A stretch of 64,000 nt of DNA from Rhizobium tibeticum (GCF_900110205.1 NZ_FOCV01000012.1:124001-188000), one strand, 5' to 3'. Numbered from the stretch's first letter, positions 1 to 14,097 are shown. The notes: generated by a model not told the origin, from the sequence alone. Numbers and translations: made by a program.

Positions 1-1
1 C

Positions 2-328
2 GGTCGCATCGTTGCGCTCGAAGGAGTGGAAGGCACGGACAGCATGCTGGAGCGTGTCGCTAACCTGCGGTCGGCCGGGCGAATTTCCGCGCGCCGGCGC
101 GGAGTGCTCGTGAAACTCTGCAAGCCTCAGCAGGATATCCGCGCCGACCTTCCATCGATCGGAATTTCGACGATCGAGAACCTGCGCCAGGCGGGATTGG
201 CCGGCGTGGCCGTTGAAGCGGGCCGCTCGCTGATCCTGGAGCGTGACGCTGTCATCAAGGCCGCGGACGAGGCTGGTATCTTCGTCTGCGGACTGGATAG
301 GGGATTGCGATCCTGGGGGTTAGCGTGA
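2..328 (+). CDS. lpxI: UDP-2,3-diacylglucosamine pyrophosphatase LpxI, C-terminal part
   Basis: The frame is open from the left edge and ends in TGA at 326-328, so only the last ~108 residues are present and the start lies outside the window. The tail resembles the DUF1009/LpxI C-terminal domain (ALEGVEGTDSM, then LVKLCKPQQDIRADLPSIG and VEAGRSLILER). LpxI hydrolyses UDP-2,3-diacylglucosamine to lipid X in lipid A synthesis, replacing LpxH in alphaproteobacteria. The stop overlaps the GTG start of lpxB (GTGA), so the two are probably translationally coupled. The family call rests on recognised motifs and on this neighbour. Confidence 0.85.
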   Translation, partial: GRIVALEGVEGTDSMLERVANLRSAGRISARRRGVLVKLCKPQQDIRADLPSIGISTIENLRQAGLAGVAVEAGRSLILERDAVIKAADEAGIFVCGLDRGLRSWGLA

Positions 329-1512
329 GCGAGGCTTCGCTAAAAGTTGCTATCGTCGTTGGAGAGGTATCGGGCGATCTTCTGGGCGCGGATCTGGTCG
401 CGGCGCTAAAGCGGCAATATCAAGGTCGCGTCGAGCTGATCGGCGTTGGCGGCGAGGGGCTGGACGCGCAGGGCCTGCGCTCGCTTTTCGATTTCTCCGA
501 ACTATCGGTCATGGGCATCACGCAAGTGCTTTCGAACCTGCCACGGCTGGTTCGACGCATTCGAGAGACGGCGGCGGCGATCATCGCGGCAAAACCGGAT
601 GTACTTGTTATCGTCGACAGTCCCGATTTCACCCATAGGGTCGCCAAGCGCGTGCGCGCGGCGCTGCCCGAACTGCCCGTCGTCAATTATGTCTGTCCAA
701 GCGTATGGGCGTGGAAGGAATACCGCGCGCAGCACATGCTCTCATACGTCGACCAGGTGCTGGCAGTCTTGCCCTTCGAGCCGGAAGTGATGCGCAAGCT
801 GGGTGGTCCGCCGACAATTTATGTTGGTCACCGTTTGACCGCCGATCCGAACCTCCTGGATGCACGGCGCCAGCGGGCGCAGACGAAACCGCGAAATGAA
901 ACCGACCGCAAGACGGTGATGTTGCTGCCCGGTTCGCGTTCGTCCGAGATCATGAAGCTGCTGCCGCATTTTGGCGATGCCGTGAGCGAGCTGGTGGCGC
1001 GCAACGGCGACGTGCGCTTCGTTTTGCCGACCATGCCACGACGCGAATCCATGATCCGTGATCTCGTCAAGGATTGGACGACCAAGCCGGAGATCCTGAC
1101 GGGGGTGGAGGCGAAGTGGCAGGCATTCGCTGAAGCGGATGCGGCCATGGCCGCGTCCGGGACTGTCGTGCTGGAGCTTGCGCTGACCGGTGTTCCCTGC
1201 ATTTCGGCCTACAAGACCGACTGGATCATCAAGCTCATGACCAGCAAGATCAAGACGTGGAGCGCGGCCCTCCCGAACCTGATCACGGACTACACCGTCG
1301 TGCCCGAATATATCAATGAAGTCGTCCGAGGCGGCAGCTTTGCCCGCTGGATGGAGAAGCTTTCGGCAGATAGCTTGCCGCGACGGGCGATGATGGAGGG
1401 GTTTGATGCCCTCTGGCAGAGGATGCAGACCGAAAAGCCGCCCGGAGAGCACGCGGCTGAGATTGTTCTCGACGTCCTGCAAAAGAAAAAGCCCGGCCAT
1501 TTCTTGAACTGA
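325..1512 (+). CDS. lpxB: Lipid-A-disaccharide synthase LpxB
   Basis: A 395-residue protein of normal length for LpxB (GT19), which joins lipid X to UDP-2,3-diacylglucosamine to make the lipid A disaccharide at the inner membrane. The family signature GEVSGD sits at residues 13-18. Further conserved stretches are YVCPSVWAWKEYR, LLPGSRSSEI and MAASGTVVLELAL. It starts at GTG 325, four bases inside the end of lpxI, which fixes the start by coupling. The gene order lpxI-lpxB is the usual end of the alphaproteobacterial fabZ-lpxA-lpxI-lpxB cluster. A convergent terminator separates it from gltA. Confidence 0.97.
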   Translation: MSEASLKVAIVVGEVSGDLLGADLVAALKRQYQGRVELIGVGGEGLDAQGLRSLFDFSELSVMGITQVLSNLPRLVRRIRETAAAIIAAKPDVLVIVDSPDFTHRVAKRVRAALPELPVVNYVCPSVWAWKEYRAQHMLSYVDQVLAVLPFEPEVMRKLGGPPTIYVGHRLTADPNLLDARRQRAQTKPRNETDRKTVMLLPGSRSSEIMKLLPHFGDAVSELVARNGDVRFVLPTMPRRESMIRDLVKDWTTKPEILTGVEAKWQAFAEADAAMAASGTVVLELALTGVPCISAYKTDWIIKLMTSKIKTWSAALPNLITDYTVVPEYINEVVRGGSFARWMEKLSADSLPRRAMMEGFDALWQRMQTEKPPGEHAAEIVLDVLQKKKPGHFLN

Positions 1513-1566
1513 CCTCCGAAGGTTGGTGTCCAACTTTCGGGGGTCAGTCCATTCTGACCGGGCTTT
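1488..1566. terminator. Bidirectional terminator between lpxB and gltA
   Basis: Two nested inverted repeats lie between the convergent genes. An inner 16-bp stem (1511-1526 with 1530-1545, two G-U pairs) has a 3-base loop. An outer pair, AAAGCCCGG (1488-1496) and CCGGGCTTT (1558-1566), encloses it and has A-rich and T-rich edges. This layout suits termination in both directions; function is inferred. Confidence 0.6.
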
Positions 1567-1586
1567 CTGCTGTCTGCTGTCGCGGT

Positions 1587-2876
1587 TTAGCGCTTGGAGA
1601 CCGGCAGGTAATCGCGCTGCGGCTCGCCGATGTAGAGCTGGCGCGGACGGCCGATACGCTGCTCCGGATCTTCGATCATCTCGTTCCACTGTGCAATCCA
1701 GCCGACCGTGCGGGCCAGAGCAAACAGCACGGTGAACATGGTCGTGGGGAAGCCCAGAGCCTTGAGCGTGATGCCGGAGTAGAAGTCGATATTCGGATAG
1801 AGCTTCTTTTCGATGAAGTATTCATCAGTGAGAGCGATACGCTCCAGTTCCATTGCGACCTCGAGCAAAGGGTCGTCCTTGACGCCGAGTTCGCCGAGAA
1901 CCTCGTGCGTCGTCTTCTGCATGATCTTGGCGCGCGGATCGTAGTTCTTGTAGACGCGATGACCGAAGCCCATGAGACGGAACGGATCGTTCTTGTCCTT
2001 GGCGCGGGCTATGTATTCCGGAATACGGTCGACGGTGCCGATCTCGGTCAGCATGTTCAGCGCTGCTTCATTGGCGCCACCGTGAGCCGGGCCCCAGAGG
2101 CAGGCAATGCCGGCGGCGATGCAGGCGAACGGGTTTGCGCCCGATGAGCCGGCGAGGCGGACCGTCGAGGTCGACGCATTCTGCTCGTGGTCGGCGTGCA
2201 GAATGAAGATGCGGTCCATGGCGCGGGACAGCACCGGATTGACGACATATTCTTCGCACGGAACAGCAAAGCACATGCGCAGGAAGTTCGAGGCGTAGTC
2301 GAGATCGTTCTTCGGGTAAACGAAGGGCTGGCCGACGTGATACTTGTAGGCCATGGCCGCAAGCGTTGGCATCTTGGCGATCATGCGCAGGCTTGCGACC
2401 ATGCGCTGATGCGGATCCGTGATATCGGTGGAGTCGTGGTAGAAGGCCGACAATGCACCGACGCAGCCGCACATGACCGCCATCGGATGCGCGTCGCGGC
2501 GGAAGCCCGTGAAGAACCGGCTCATCTGCTCATGCACCATCGTGTGATGCGTGACGCGATAGTCGAAATCCTTCTTCTGGGCAGCGGTCGGCAGTTCGCC
2601 GTAGAGGAGCAGGTAGCAGACCTCGAGGAAGTCGCCATGCTCGGCAAGTTGCTCGATCGGATAACCGCGATGTAGCAATACACCGGCATCACCATCGATG
2701 TAGGTGATTTTCGATTCACAGGATGCGGTCGAGGTAAAACCAGGATCGTACGTGAAGGAAGCCGTGTGCTTGTACAGGGCGCCGATATCAATGACGTCAG
2801 GGCCGATCGTGCCGCTCTTGACGGCGAGATCGACTGACTTATCACCGATTTTCAGTGTTGCGCTTTGTTCCGTCAT
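1587..2876 (-). CDS. gltA: Citrate synthase (type II)
   Basis: A 429-residue citrate synthase, the TCA-cycle enzyme that condenses oxaloacetate and acetyl-CoA. Visible signatures are the [20 protein letters not shown] segment (catalytic His region), [12 protein letters not shown] and the [15 protein letters not shown] stretch; the C-terminal region carries PRQLYIGE. The start is placed at ATG 2876 because GGAGGATC sits just upstream and the product then begins [11 protein letters not shown], as in rhizobial GltA. A longer open frame to 2918 lacks such support. It is transcribed away from the lexA side, convergent with lpxB. Confidence 0.97.
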   Translation of the reverse strand: MTEQSATLKIGDKSVDLAVKSGTIGPDVIDIGALYKHTASFTYDPGFTSTASCESKITYIDGDAGVLLHRGYPIEQLAEHGDFLEVCYLLLYGELPTAAQKKDFDYRVTHHTMVHEQMSRFFTGFRRDAHPMAVMCGCVGALSAFYHDSTDITDPHQRMVASLRMIAKMPTLAAMAYKYHVGQPFVYPKNDLDYASNFLRMCFAVPCEEYVVNPVLSRAMDRIFILHADHEQNASTSTVRLAGSSGANPFACIAAGIACLWGPAHGGANEAALNMLTEIGTVDRIPEYIARAKDKNDPFRLMGFGHRVYKNYDPRAKIMQKTTHEVLGELGVKDDPLLEVAMELERIALTDEYFIEKKLYPNIDFYSGITLKALGFPTTMFTVLFALARTVGWIAQWNEMIEDPEQRIGRPRQLYIGEPQRDYLPVSKR

Positions 2877-3471
2877 TCTGATCCTCCAAACTGGCGGTTG
2901 GCGCCATAAAAGCGCCATAGGGTTAAGCGTCGTCGACGATAGCTATATGATCGCGCGCCTAATGCCAAGTTCCCGTGATGCCATTTTGTGCATCGCAGTA
3001 TCAACTTTTGGGCACTGCTGCGATGAGCCCTGCGCATAGCAGAAGCTAATGATTATCCTTGGCTTTTCTGGCTTCCGATTTTGCTTCGGATTTCAATCGA
3101 TTATTGTTGCCTGAAGCCTGAAGAGCTTGCATTGTGGTTGCAGGGGCGGCTGTTTTTGGCGCAGATGCATGCCGGGGTTGAAGCCATTTGTGAGGGAGGC
3201 CGCCCCCGGCGTGGATGGGCTTGCTCGCGTGGCAGAGCGTTCCTTGCTCCGGGCTCAATCTGCTCACAAGCCTCCGCGTGCTTTGCGCACGTCGAGCGCA
3301 CTGCTATTCACCGGAGAAACCCTGCGTCGCGGCTCTGGCGCCACCGACATATGGAAAGACGAACAGGCAACACCAAAGTGTGACCGCCTATTAACACGCT
3401 TTGACCGCCCCTGGATGCGGCATCGGGCATACAACTGGCGAAGCGGCACGTTTGACGGTGAGCCCCTGCGG
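2877..3471. other. Intergenic region between gltA and lexA
   Basis: About 595 bases with no convincing gene. Short frames exist on both strands but none has a good ribosome site or family resemblance. The part next to 2876 should hold the gltA promoter. The part next to 3472 is downstream of lexA. A plus-strand frame running into lexA is a shadow of lexA. Confidence 0.6.
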
Positions 3472-4188
3472 TCAATGATAACGACGAATGAGACCGACGA
3501 GCTTGCCCTGAACCTTGACGCGGTCGGGTCCAAAAATACGCGTTTCATAAGCCGGGTTCGCGGCCTCGAGTGCAATGGAGGCGCCCTTCCGGCGGAAGCG
3601 CTTGAGGGTCGCTTCTTCGTCATCGACGAGTGCGACAACGATGTCGCCGGGATTTGCGGTGCTGCCATTGCGAATGATCACCGTGTCGCCATCGAAAATG
3701 CCGGCTTCGATCATCGAGTCGCCCTTGACCTCAAGCGCATAGTGCTCGCCCGGGCCAAGCATGTCGGCCGGAACGGTGATGTCGTGAGTATTGTTCTGGA
3801 TTGCCGAAATCGGTACGCCGGCGGCGATCCTTCCCATAACCGGTACAGAGGCGGAGTTGCCGTTGTCGGCATGTGCTGCCGGCTTCGGCGGCGCAACGGG
3901 CTGTGGTTTGCCGAGGCTGCCTTCGATGACGCTCGGCGAAAAGCCGCGGCGGGGTTGCAAGCTCGGGTTATATGCCTCTGGAAGCTTGATGACCTCCAGG
4001 GCGCGGGCCCGATTCGGCAGTCGGCGAATGAAGCCACGTTCTTCGAGCGCTGTAATCAGCCGGTGAATGCCTGACTTCGACGCGAGGTCCAAGGCATCTT
4101 TCATTTCATCGAAAGAAGGGGGGACACCGGACTCCTTCATTCGCTCGTGAATGAAGAGGAGAAGTTCCTGTTGTTTGCGCGTCAGCAT
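3472..4188 (-). CDS. lexA: LexA repressor, SOS regulator
   Basis: A 238-residue LexA. The N-terminal winged helix (about residues 1-65, start [17 protein letters not shown]) binds DNA. The C-terminal S24-type peptidase domain has the self-cleavage bond Ala123-Gly124 (GRIAAGVP), the catalytic Ser158 (KGDSMIEAG) and Lys196 (EEATLKRF). The start is ATG 4188; an upstream in-frame extension to 4257 runs through the operator and is unlikely. A GTTC-N7-GTTC box lies about 50 bases upstream, so it probably represses itself, as in other alphaproteobacteria. It has no operon partner on this side. Confidence 0.97.
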   Translation of the reverse strand: MLTRKQQELLLFIHERMKESGVPPSFDEMKDALDLASKSGIHRLITALEERGFIRRLPNRARALEVIKLPEAYNPSLQPRRGFSPSVIEGSLGKPQPVAPPKPAAHADNGNSASVPVMGRIAAGVPISAIQNNTHDITVPADMLGPGEHYALEVKGDSMIEAGIFDGDTVIIRNGSTANPGDIVVALVDDEEATLKRFRRKGASIALEAANPAYETRIFGPDRVKVQGKLVGLIRRYH

Positions 4189-4237
4189 CGCAGTTGAGCC
4201 CCAGAGTCGTGAAACAAAGCCAGAACAGACACTATAT

Positions 4238-4252
4238 GTTCCATATGTGTTC
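4238..4252. promoter_or_regulatory. SOS box (LexA operator), GTTC-N7-GTTC
   Basis: GTTC at 4238-4241 and GTTC at 4249-4252 are separated by exactly seven bases. This is the direct-repeat LexA operator known in alphaproteobacteria. It lies 50-64 bases upstream of the lexA start and between lexA and the divergent VOC gene. Confidence 0.9.
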
Positions 4253-4387
4253 CGCAAGTGCCTAAATTTTCGTAAAACTTCCCCGCAACTTGTTCAGTTT
4301 TCTCAGATCATTTGACTGAAAGCGCCGAAGGGGGTTGCATTGTCCTGCTACCCGGCGCACATCTTCGCAAATTCCGGAGAGTTTGCT

Positions 4388-5272
4388 ATGAGCGAAGCGC
4401 ATCCGCTGGACCACATCGTGCTGCCGGTCTCCAATATTGGACTCGCGCGCGAACGTCTCGGAAAACTTGGGTTCACCGTCGCGCCTGATGCCCGGCATCC
4501 GTTTGGAACAGAGAACGCCTGCATATTCTTCTCCGACGAAACTTACCTAGAGCCCCTGGGGGTCGCCAACGCGGAACTGCACGAGGCGTCGGCGAAGAAA
4601 GGGAATGTCTTCACCGCGCGTGACCGTGCCTTTCGGTTTCGATGCGGGGATGATGGATTCTCTGCCGTGGTCTTCGCGACCGCAGATGCCGATCGCGATC
4701 ACGCCCGGTTCCTTTCCGAACGGATCAATGGTGGCGAGATGCTGCAGTTCGAGCGACCGATGAAGATGCCAGATGGCTCGGAGGCCACAGCCGCGTTCAA
4801 GCTCGCTTTCGCGGTGGATCTGCGGGCTCCGGATTTCTTCTTTTTCACGTGCCAACGCGTCAATCCGCTGCCAGCCGATCGAAAAGCGCTGCAAGTGCAC
4901 GCGAACGGCGTCCAAGGGATCGCAGAGATCGCTCTGGTTTCGCCAGATCCGAAGGCGTTCGGGTCATTCGTACGCGCAGCGGCGCACGGCCCGGGGATCG
5001 TCAACGACGCTTTCGGCGTGAGCGTCGCCGCTCCGAATGCCAGGATCAGCGTTCTATCCCCCGATGGATTGTATGCCTATTTCGACCTTCCTGCAGCGTC
5101 CACCGATCGCGGCTTGCGCGGCATCGCGATCGTCTTCAAAGTTGGCGATCTCGCCGTGACAGAAGCGCATTTGGCTGCTAACGGGATGACCTACACGCGC
5201 AAGAACAATCGAATTCTGGTGAAGGCGGCTGCCGGGCAGGGCGCGCTCTTCGCCTTTGAGGAGAAAAGATGA
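4388..5272 (+). CDS. VOC-family (glyoxalase-like) protein
   Basis: A 294-residue protein of the vicinal-oxygen-chelate superfamily, glyoxalase-like type. It begins [16 protein letters not shown], whose LDHIV stretch is the usual first beta strand with a metal-ligand His. The start at 4388 is supported by GGAGA just upstream; an in-frame ATG at 4340 has no comparable site. Its stop overlaps the kdsA start (ATGA), so the two are probably one transcript. The substrate cannot be told from sequence. Confidence 0.8.
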   Translation: MSEAHPLDHIVLPVSNIGLARERLGKLGFTVAPDARHPFGTENACIFFSDETYLEPLGVANAELHEASAKKGNVFTARDRAFRFRCGDDGFSAVVFATADADRDHARFLSERINGGEMLQFERPMKMPDGSEATAAFKLAFAVDLRAPDFFFFTCQRVNPLPADRKALQVHANGVQGIAEIALVSPDPKAFGSFVRAAAHGPGIVNDAFGVSVAAPNARISVLSPDGLYAYFDLPAASTDRGLRGIAIVFKVGDLAVTEAHLAANGMTYTRKNNRILVKAAAGQGALFAFEEKR

Positions 5273-6114
5273 GCCAGACAAAGTCCGAAGTCGTGGTTGG
5301 CGAAGGCGCCGGCCGTGTCACCTTTTCCAATGCCGGCAAGCTGTCGCTGATTGCTGGGCCCTGCCAGATGGAGAGCCGCGACCATGCCTTCATGGTCGCG
5401 GGCGTGCTAAAGGAACTCTGCGACAAGCTTGGTCTCGGCCTCGTCTACAAGTCCTCCTTTGACAAGGCGAACCGAACCTCGCTGTCGGCCCAGCGTGGGA
5501 TCGGCCTCGAAACGGCGCTTGCGGTCTTTGCTGACCTCAAGAAGGAATACGGCTTTCCGGTTCTGACTGACATCCACACCGAGCAGCAGTGCGCCGAGGT
5601 GGCGACCGTCGTCGATATCCTGCAGATCCCGGCCTTCCTCAGCCGCCAGACCGACCTGCTGGTCGCAGCCGCCAAGACCGGCTGCACCATCAACGTCAAG
5701 AAGGGCCAGTTCCTTGCTCCTTGGGACATGAAGAATGTCCTCAACAAGCTGAACTCGACCGGCAACCCCAATATCCTGCTGTGCGAGCGTGGCGCCTCCT
5801 TCGGCTACAACACGCTGGTTTCGGACATGCGTTCGCTGCCGATCATGGCGGCGATGGGCGCTCCCGTGATCTTTGACGCCACGCATTCGGTGCAGCAACC
5901 AGGCGGGCAGGGCGGCTCAAGCGGCGGCCAGCGCGAATTCGTGGAGACGCTGGCACGGGCAGCCGTTGCCGTTGGCGTCGCCGGCGTCTTCATCGAAACG
6001 CACGAAGACCCTGACAATGCGCCGTCCGACGGGCCGAACATGGTTCACCTGAAGGATATGCCGCGGCTACTCGAAAAGTTGCTGGCCTTCGACGTGATCG
6101 CCAAGGCGGCCTGA
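5269..6114 (+). CDS. kdsA: 3-deoxy-8-phosphooctulonate synthase (KDO-8-P synthase)
   Basis: A 281-residue KdsA that condenses phosphoenolpyruvate with arabinose-5-phosphate to make KDO-8-phosphate for the lipopolysaccharide inner core. Family stretches are [14 protein letters not shown] near the N-terminus, [41 protein letters not shown] and the C-terminal [18 protein letters not shown]. The length matches the DAHP/KDO8P synthase class. It overlaps the preceding VOC gene by four bases. Its role links with lpxI/lpxB earlier in the window: both feed LPS synthesis. Confidence 0.97.
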   Translation: MSQTKSEVVVGEGAGRVTFSNAGKLSLIAGPCQMESRDHAFMVAGVLKELCDKLGLGLVYKSSFDKANRTSLSAQRGIGLETALAVFADLKKEYGFPVLTDIHTEQQCAEVATVVDILQIPAFLSRQTDLLVAAAKTGCTINVKKGQFLAPWDMKNVLNKLNSTGNPNILLCERGASFGYNTLVSDMRSLPIMAAMGAPVIFDATHSVQQPGGQGGSSGGQREFVETLARAAVAVGVAGVFIETHEDPDNAPSDGPNMVHLKDMPRLLEKLLAFDVIAKAA

Positions 6115-6136
6115 AACCTGAAGAAAGTGCCGGCCG

Positions 6137-7981
6137 TCAACCGGCAAGCGCCATCCGTTTGTGGGTCGGATATCCCCTGGTCAGGGAGTTGCCCGTATCG
6201 TCGAGACGGAAACGCGACAGCAGGTGGTTGAGGTGCACTGCCTCGTCGCCGAGTTCTCGGCAGGCGGCGCTGGTTTGCTCGACCATCGCCGCGTTCTGCT
6301 GCGTGACGCTGTCCATGGTGTTGACGGCGGCGTTGACTTCCAGGAGCGCGGTGGTTTGTTCGGAGGAAGAACGCACGATCCCCTCGATCAGCGCAGTGAC
6401 ATTCAGAACCTGCTGATCGATAGTGCTGAGCGCTTCGCCTGTGCGGTTGACGAGGCCAACGCCTGCTGAAACCTGTCTGGAAGACGTCTCGATCAACTGT
6501 TTGATTTCTTTCGCCAGATTGGCGGAGCGACCGGCAAGGTCGCGCACTTCCTGCGCAACGACGGCAAAGCCTTTTCCGGCCTCACCTGCACGGGCGGCCT
6601 CCACACCGGCATTGAGCGCGAGGAGGTTGGTCTGGAAGGCGATTTCGTCGATGACGTTGATGATCTCGCCGATCTGCGCGGATGATGTCTCGATCTTCTC
6701 CATCGCGGCCACCGCCTCGTGCACGACGGTTGCCGAGTAGCTGGCGCTTTCCTTGGTGGCCGTCATCATCGCGTTCGCTTCATTGGCCCGTTCCGATGAG
6801 TTCTTGACGGTGACGGTGATCTGGTCGAGCGCGGAGGCTGCCTGCTCCAGTGAGGCAGCCTGATGTTCCGTTCGCCGGGCCAGATCATCCGTGCTCGAGG
6901 CGATTTCGCTCGAGCCGGTCCTTACCGTATTCGTGACGGCCGAGATTTCCTTCATTGCGCTGGAAAGCGTGCGGATGCTCGAGTTGAACTCCTGGCGCAG
7001 CTTTTCGTAGGCAGCTTCGAAGGGTTCGCTGAGCTGGACAGTGAGGTCGCCGCCCGAAAGGCGCTCCAGACCGCGGCTCAGGCTTGCAATGACGCGCTCG
7101 CGGGCGGCTTCTTCTTCTGCCTTGGTCGCGGCAAGCGCCGCATCACGCTGTGTCTGCACCTGGCGTTCGGCATCTTGGCGCTCGCGGATATTGTTTCGCT
7201 CTTCGGCAGATTGACGGAAGACGGCGACGGCGCGAGCCATCTCGCCGATCTCATCGGCGCGGCGGCTGAAGGGCACTTCCTTCGAATAATCGCCACCGGC
7301 AAGGATCGCCATATAGTCGCGCATCGCCGAGAGCGGCACGATCGCGCGTCGGCGGAAGGCATAGAGGCCGCCGAGCAACAGGCAAAAGGACACAGCGGCT
7401 GCCGCAAGCGTGATCGTGGAGAGGATGCGGGTTTGTTCGGCAGCATCCCTTTCGGCAGCAGCAAGGAAGGCGTTCGCCATGTCCACGAGCTTATTGACGG
7501 CCTCTTCATGAACATGGAAATTCGTTGAAAGCTTCTCGAAGGCCGCCGGGATGACGGCTGCGTCGTTCCTGAGAATGGCCGGGGCGAGTTCTTCCGCCAG
7601 CACCTTCCAGAAGACGTCGCCTTTGACGAGGACGTCGTTCAGGAGTTTTTCCTTGAGATCGGCGCTGAGGGCCGTTTCCGACCAATATTTGCGGCGATCC
7701 TCATAGGCGGGCTTCAGGACAGTCTGGATGCGCTCGATATTCTTCGGCGCGACTTCAGGACGCTGCACCGCCTCAAGTGCAAGCATGTAGGTTTCGACGA
7801 TGTAGAGAGGCGGCGGCAGGATATCGGCGACGAGATCCTTGCCGTAGACGATCTGCTTATACATTTCGCCGTTCACCCGCAGCTTGTTGAAGGCGTAGTT
7901 CTGTATGCCGATCGAAGTAATCAATCCCGCGGTGACGACGGCCGCGAAGATGGCAAGGCTGCGAGCAATATTGAGTTTCAT
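6137..7981 (-). CDS. Methyl-accepting chemotaxis protein
   Basis: A 614-residue transmembrane chemoreceptor. It has an N-terminal membrane segment (about residues 7-29), a ~160-residue helical periplasmic sensor region and a second membrane segment near residue 200 ([11 protein letters not shown]). A HAMP domain follows, then a long coiled-coil signalling domain with the conserved hairpin tip [20 protein letters not shown]. The start is set at ATG 7981 ([12 protein letters not shown]), where the signal anchor begins; the frame is open to 8272 but that stretch is not protein-like. It is a lone gene, not in a che operon. The ligand is unknown. Confidence 0.93.
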   Translation of the reverse strand: MKLNIARSLAIFAAVVTAGLITSIGIQNYAFNKLRVNGEMYKQIVYGKDLVADILPPPLYIVETYMLALEAVQRPEVAPKNIERIQTVLKPAYEDRRKYWSETALSADLKEKLLNDVLVKGDVFWKVLAEELAPAILRNDAAVIPAAFEKLSTNFHVHEEAVNKLVDMANAFLAAAERDAAEQTRILSTITLAAAAVSFCLLLGGLYAFRRRAIVPLSAMRDYMAILAGGDYSKEVPFSRRADEIGEMARAVAVFRQSAEERNNIRERQDAERQVQTQRDAALAATKAEEEAARERVIASLSRGLERLSGGDLTVQLSEPFEAAYEKLRQEFNSSIRTLSSAMKEISAVTNTVRTGSSEIASSTDDLARRTEHQAASLEQAASALDQITVTVKNSSERANEANAMMTATKESASYSATVVHEAVAAMEKIETSSAQIGEIINVIDEIAFQTNLLALNAGVEAARAGEAGKGFAVVAQEVRDLAGRSANLAKEIKQLIETSSRQVSAGVGLVNRTGEALSTIDQQVLNVTALIEGIVRSSSEQTTALLEVNAAVNTMDSVTQQNAAMVEQTSAACRELGDEAVHLNHLLSRFRLDDTGNSLTRGYPTHKRMALAG

Positions 7982-9681
<1,700 letters not shown>

Positions 9682-9709
9682 TCGCATCTGATTTTTATCG
9701 ACTTCGAAC

Positions 9710-9735
9710 CCGCGCCTCAAAAGGCGCGGTTTTTT
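9710..9735 (+). terminator. Rho-independent terminator of eno
   Basis: A perfect 8-bp stem (CCGCGCCT at 9710-9717, AGGCGCGG at 9722-9729) with a CAAA loop is followed by six T residues, 28 bases after the eno stop. Confidence 0.93.
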
Positions 9736-9821
9736 CTTGCCGATTTTTCATAGTCAACGGACAGTTAATCTCTGCCCGGTAGGCTTGAGCGCATCGAGGT
9801 AATGCGTTCGAGCGTGCGTTT

Positions 9822-10142
9822 ATGTGGACAAAGCATCACAAGAAGAAAAAGATCGGTCGTTTCGTCGTTCCGGCGATGACGATCGCGTTTCTTTCCTACT
9901 TCGGCTATCATTGCATTCATGGTGATTACGGTCTGCGGGCAACCGAGGGGTTCGAGCGTCAGCGGATAGCGCGCGAAAGGGAGTTGGCGGTTCTAAAAGG
10001 CAAGCGCGAGCATCTCGAAAAGCAGGTCGCGCTGCTGAGCGACGGTTCGATGGACAAGGATATGCTGGACGAGAAAGCGCGTCTTCAGCTGAATGTTTCT
10101 CGTGCCGACGAGATCGTCATATTCAATCACTATTCCAATTAA
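9822..10142 (+). CDS. Septum formation initiator, FtsB/DivIC family
   Basis: A 106-residue bitopic membrane protein. It has a short basic cytoplasmic start (MWTKHHKKKKIGRF), one membrane segment (about residues 14-32) and a charged periplasmic coiled coil (RQRIARERELAVLKGKREHL), followed by DMLDEKARLQL. That build is typical of the FtsB/DivIC family, which joins FtsL and FtsQ in the divisome. Its place between eno and pdhA is usual in rhizobia. Confidence 0.85.
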   Translation: MWTKHHKKKKIGRFVVPAMTIAFLSYFGYHCIHGDYGLRATEGFERQRIARERELAVLKGKREHLEKQVALLSDGSMDKDMLDEKARLQLNVSRADEIVIFNHYSN

Positions 10143-10288
10143 CCGAAATTCAGTTAATCTCGATAAATGCTTATTTATCAGTAATTTACTGATGAATACG
10201 AGCCATGCATTTATGGCATTGCTGCGGCGAAATTTCTTCCCTATGGTACGCGCCACCAAAGAACCGACAAACCCACAGGGAGGGTTGA

Positions 10289-11335
10289 ATGGCGCCGCGA
10301 AAAACCGCGACCGTTTCCAGCCGTAAAACTAGCGCAAAGCCGGCAAACAAGGCATCCAATGGTGGTCCTGTTGCTGATTTTACGCGCGATGAGGAGCTCA
10401 AGGCCTATCGCGAGATGCTCCTGATCCGCCGCTTCGAGGAGAAGGCCGGACAACTCTACGGCATGGGCTTCATTGGCGGTTTCTGTCACCTCTACATCGG
10501 CCAGGAAGCTGTGGTCGTCGGTATGCAGATGGCCCAGAAGGAAGGCGATCAGGTCATAACCGCCTATCGCGACCATGGCCACATGCTGGCCACCGGCATG
10601 AGCGCGCGCGGCGTCATGGCCGAATTGACCGGACGCCGCAGCGGTTATTCGCGCGGCAAGGGCGGCTCGATGCACATGTTCTCTAAGGAGAAGCATTTTT
10701 ACGGCGGTCATGGCATCGTTGGTGCCCAGGTCTCGCTCGGAACGGGCCTTGCCTTCGCCAACCGCTACCGCGGCAATGACAGCGTCTCCGTCGCCTATTT
10801 CGGTGATGGTGCCGCCAACCAGGGCCAGGTCTACGAGAGCTTCAATATGGCTGCTCTCTGGAAGCTCCCGATCATCTATATCGTCGAAAACAACCGCTAC
10901 GCCATGGGCACGTCGACTGCGCGCGCTACCGCGCAGTCGAACTACTCGCTGCGTGGCTCCGGTTTCGGCATCCCCGGCATCCAGGTCGATGGCATGGATG
11001 TCCGTGCGGTGAAGGCTGCAGCGGACGAAGCGCTCGAGCATTGCCGTTCGGGCAAGGGGCCGATCATCCTCGAGATGCTCACCTACCGTTACCGCGGCCA
11101 CTCGATGTCCGACCCGGCGAAGTATCGCACCAAGGAAGAAGTGCAGAAGATGCGCTCCGAGCAGGATCCGATCGAACAGGTGCGTGCGCGCCTGCTCGAA
11201 AAGGGCTGGGCCTCCGAAGACGATCTGAAGGCGATCGACAAGGACGTCCGCGATGTCGTTGCTGATAGCGCCGACTTCGCCCAATCCGATCCGGAGCCGG
11301 ATGCATCCGAGCTCTATACTGACATTCTGCTCTAA
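10289..11335 (+). CDS. pdhA: Pyruvate dehydrogenase E1 component, alpha subunit
   Basis: A 348-residue E1-alpha. With PdhB it decarboxylates pyruvate using thiamine diphosphate and transfers the acetyl group to E2 lipoyl groups. The TPP-binding segment is visible as [20 protein letters not shown] followed by [26 protein letters not shown] is the C-terminal phospho-loop region. The first ~30 residues are Ala/Ser/Lys-rich and probably flexible. AGGGAGG precedes ATG 10289. It is the first gene of pdhA-pdhB-pdhC, 17 bases ahead of pdhB. Confidence 0.97.
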   Translation: MAPRKTATVSSRKTSAKPANKASNGGPVADFTRDEELKAYREMLLIRRFEEKAGQLYGMGFIGGFCHLYIGQEAVVVGMQMAQKEGDQVITAYRDHGHMLATGMSARGVMAELTGRRSGYSRGKGGSMHMFSKEKHFYGGHGIVGAQVSLGTGLAFANRYRGNDSVSVAYFGDGAANQGQVYESFNMAALWKLPIIYIVENNRYAMGTSTARATAQSNYSLRGSGFGIPGIQVDGMDVRAVKAAADEALEHCRSGKGPIILEMLTYRYRGHSMSDPAKYRTKEEVQKMRSEQDPIEQVRARLLEKGWASEDDLKAIDKDVRDVVADSADFAQSDPEPDASELYTDILL

Positions 11336-11352
11336 TCGGGGAGGGACGACCC

Positions 11353-12729
<1,377 letters not shown>

Positions 12730-12747
12730 CAAGGGGAGGGTATTTCG

Positions 12748-14097
12748 ATGCCTATCAACATCACGATGCCTGCCCTGTCTCCGACCATGGAAGAGGGCAA
12801 CCTCGCCAAGTGGCTGGTCAAGGAAGGCGACACGGTCAAGTCGGGTGACGTCATTGCAGAGATCGAGACCGACAAGGCGACGATGGAAGTCGAAGCCGTC
12901 GATGAGGGCACCGTTGCCAAGATCGTCGTTCCGGCCGGCACTGAAGGCGTCAAGGTCAATGCCTTGATCGCCGTGCTCGCAGCGGAAGGTGAAGACGTGT
13001 CCGCCGCTGCCAGCGGCGCAGGCTCCGCTGCTCTGGCTCCAAAGGTCGATGCCGCGGCAGCGCCGAAGGCTGAAGCCGCACCGGCTCCCGCCGCTGAGGC
13101 GCCGGCGGCGGCCGCTCCTGCTCCGGTCGCTGCACCCGCAGCCGCGCCGCCAAGTGGCAACCGCGCCTTCTCCTCGCCGCTCGCGCGTCGTCTGGCGAAG
13201 GAAGCCGGTATCGATCTGTCTGGCATCGCCGGCTCCGGTCCGCATGGCCGCATCGTCAAGAGCGACGTGGAAGCCGCTGCCGCAGGTGGTGCCAAGGCTG
13301 CTCCGGCCGCCGTTGCCACGCAAGCTGCTGCACCGGCTCCGGCTGCTGCACCCAAGGGCGCTTCGGAAGAAGCCGTTCTCAAGCTGTTCGAGCCTGGCTC
13401 CTACGAGCTAGTGCCGCATGACGGTATGCGCAAGGTGATCGCCAAGCGCCTCGTCGAATCCAAGCAGACGGTGCCGCACTTCTACGTCACCGTCGATTGC
13501 GAGCTCGATGCGCTGCTGGCGCTGCGCGCCCAGCTCAACGACGCGGCTCCCCGCAAGGATGGCGGCGCCTCCTACAAGCTGTCCGTCAACGACATGGTCA
13601 TCAAGGCCATGGCTCTGGCGCTGCGCGATGTTCCGGATGCCAACGTCTCCTGGACCGAGGCCAACATGGTCAAGCACAAGCACGCCGATGTCGGCGTTGC
13701 GGTCTCGATCCCGGGCGGCCTGATCACGCCGATCATCCGCAAGGCCGAGGAAAAGACCCTGTCGGTGATCTCCAACGAGATGCGCGACCTCGGCAAGCGT
13801 GCAAAGGATCGCAAGCTGAAGCCTGAGGAATATCAGGGCGGCACGACGTCTGTTTCGAACATGGGCATGATGGGCGTGAAGAACTTCGCAGCCGTCATCA
13901 ACCCGCCGCATGCAACGATCCTTGCCGTCGGCGCTGGCGAGCAGCGTGTCATCGTCCGCAAGGGCGAAATGGTCATCGCAACCGTGATGAGCGTCACGCT
14001 TTCGACCGACCATCGCTGCGTCGACGGTGCGCTCGGTGCCGAGCTGCTGCAGGCGTTCAAGGGCTACATCGAAAATCCGATGGGTATGCTCGTCTGA
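12748..14097 (+). CDS. pdhC: Dihydrolipoyllysine acetyltransferase (E2) of pyruvate dehydrogenase
   Basis: A 449-residue E2 core subunit. It has one lipoyl domain (residues 1-80, acceptor Lys43) and a long Ala/Pro-rich linker. A peripheral subunit-binding domain follows (about 145-185, [16 protein letters not shown] then [13 protein letters not shown]), then a second linker and the catalytic acetyltransferase domain. The active-site stretch near the C-terminus reads [16 protein letters not shown] (HxxxDG type). It transfers acetyl from lipoate to CoA. The linker DNA at 13000-13150 is GCC/GCT/CCG-rich, which is composition and not a repeat locus. Confidence 0.97.
   Translation: MPINITMPALSPTMEEGNLAKWLVKEGDTVKSGDVIAEIETDKATMEVEAVDEGTVAKIVVPAGTEGVKVNALIAVLAAEGEDVSAAASGAGSAALAPKVDAAAAPKAEAAPAPAAEAPAAAAPAPVAAPAAAPPSGNRAFSSPLARRLAKEAGIDLSGIAGSGPHGRIVKSDVEAAAAGGAKAAPAAVATQAAAPAPAAAPKGASEEAVLKLFEPGSYELVPHDGMRKVIAKRLVESKQTVPHFYVTVDCELDALLALRAQLNDAAPRKDGGASYKLSVNDMVIKAMALALRDVPDANVSWTEANMVKHKHADVGVAVSIPGGLITPIIRKAEEKTLSVISNEMRDLGKRAKDRKLKPEEYQGGTTSVSNMGMMGVKNFAAVINPPHATILAVGAGEQRVIVRKGEMVIATVMSVTLSTDHRCVDGALGAELLQAFKGYIENPMGMLV

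Noticed and set aside
742..1689. 315-codon minus-strand open frame over lpxB
   Set aside because: Antisense shadow of lpxB with composition typical of reverse-strand frames.
3127..4074. 315-codon plus-strand open frame over lexA and the gap beside it
   Set aside because: Runs antisense through lexA with its codon pattern mirrored; no start signal.
12989..13160. Apparent tandem repeat of GCC/GCT/CCG triplets in pdhC
   Set aside because: It encodes the Ala/Pro linker of the E2 subunit; low complexity, not a repeat locus.
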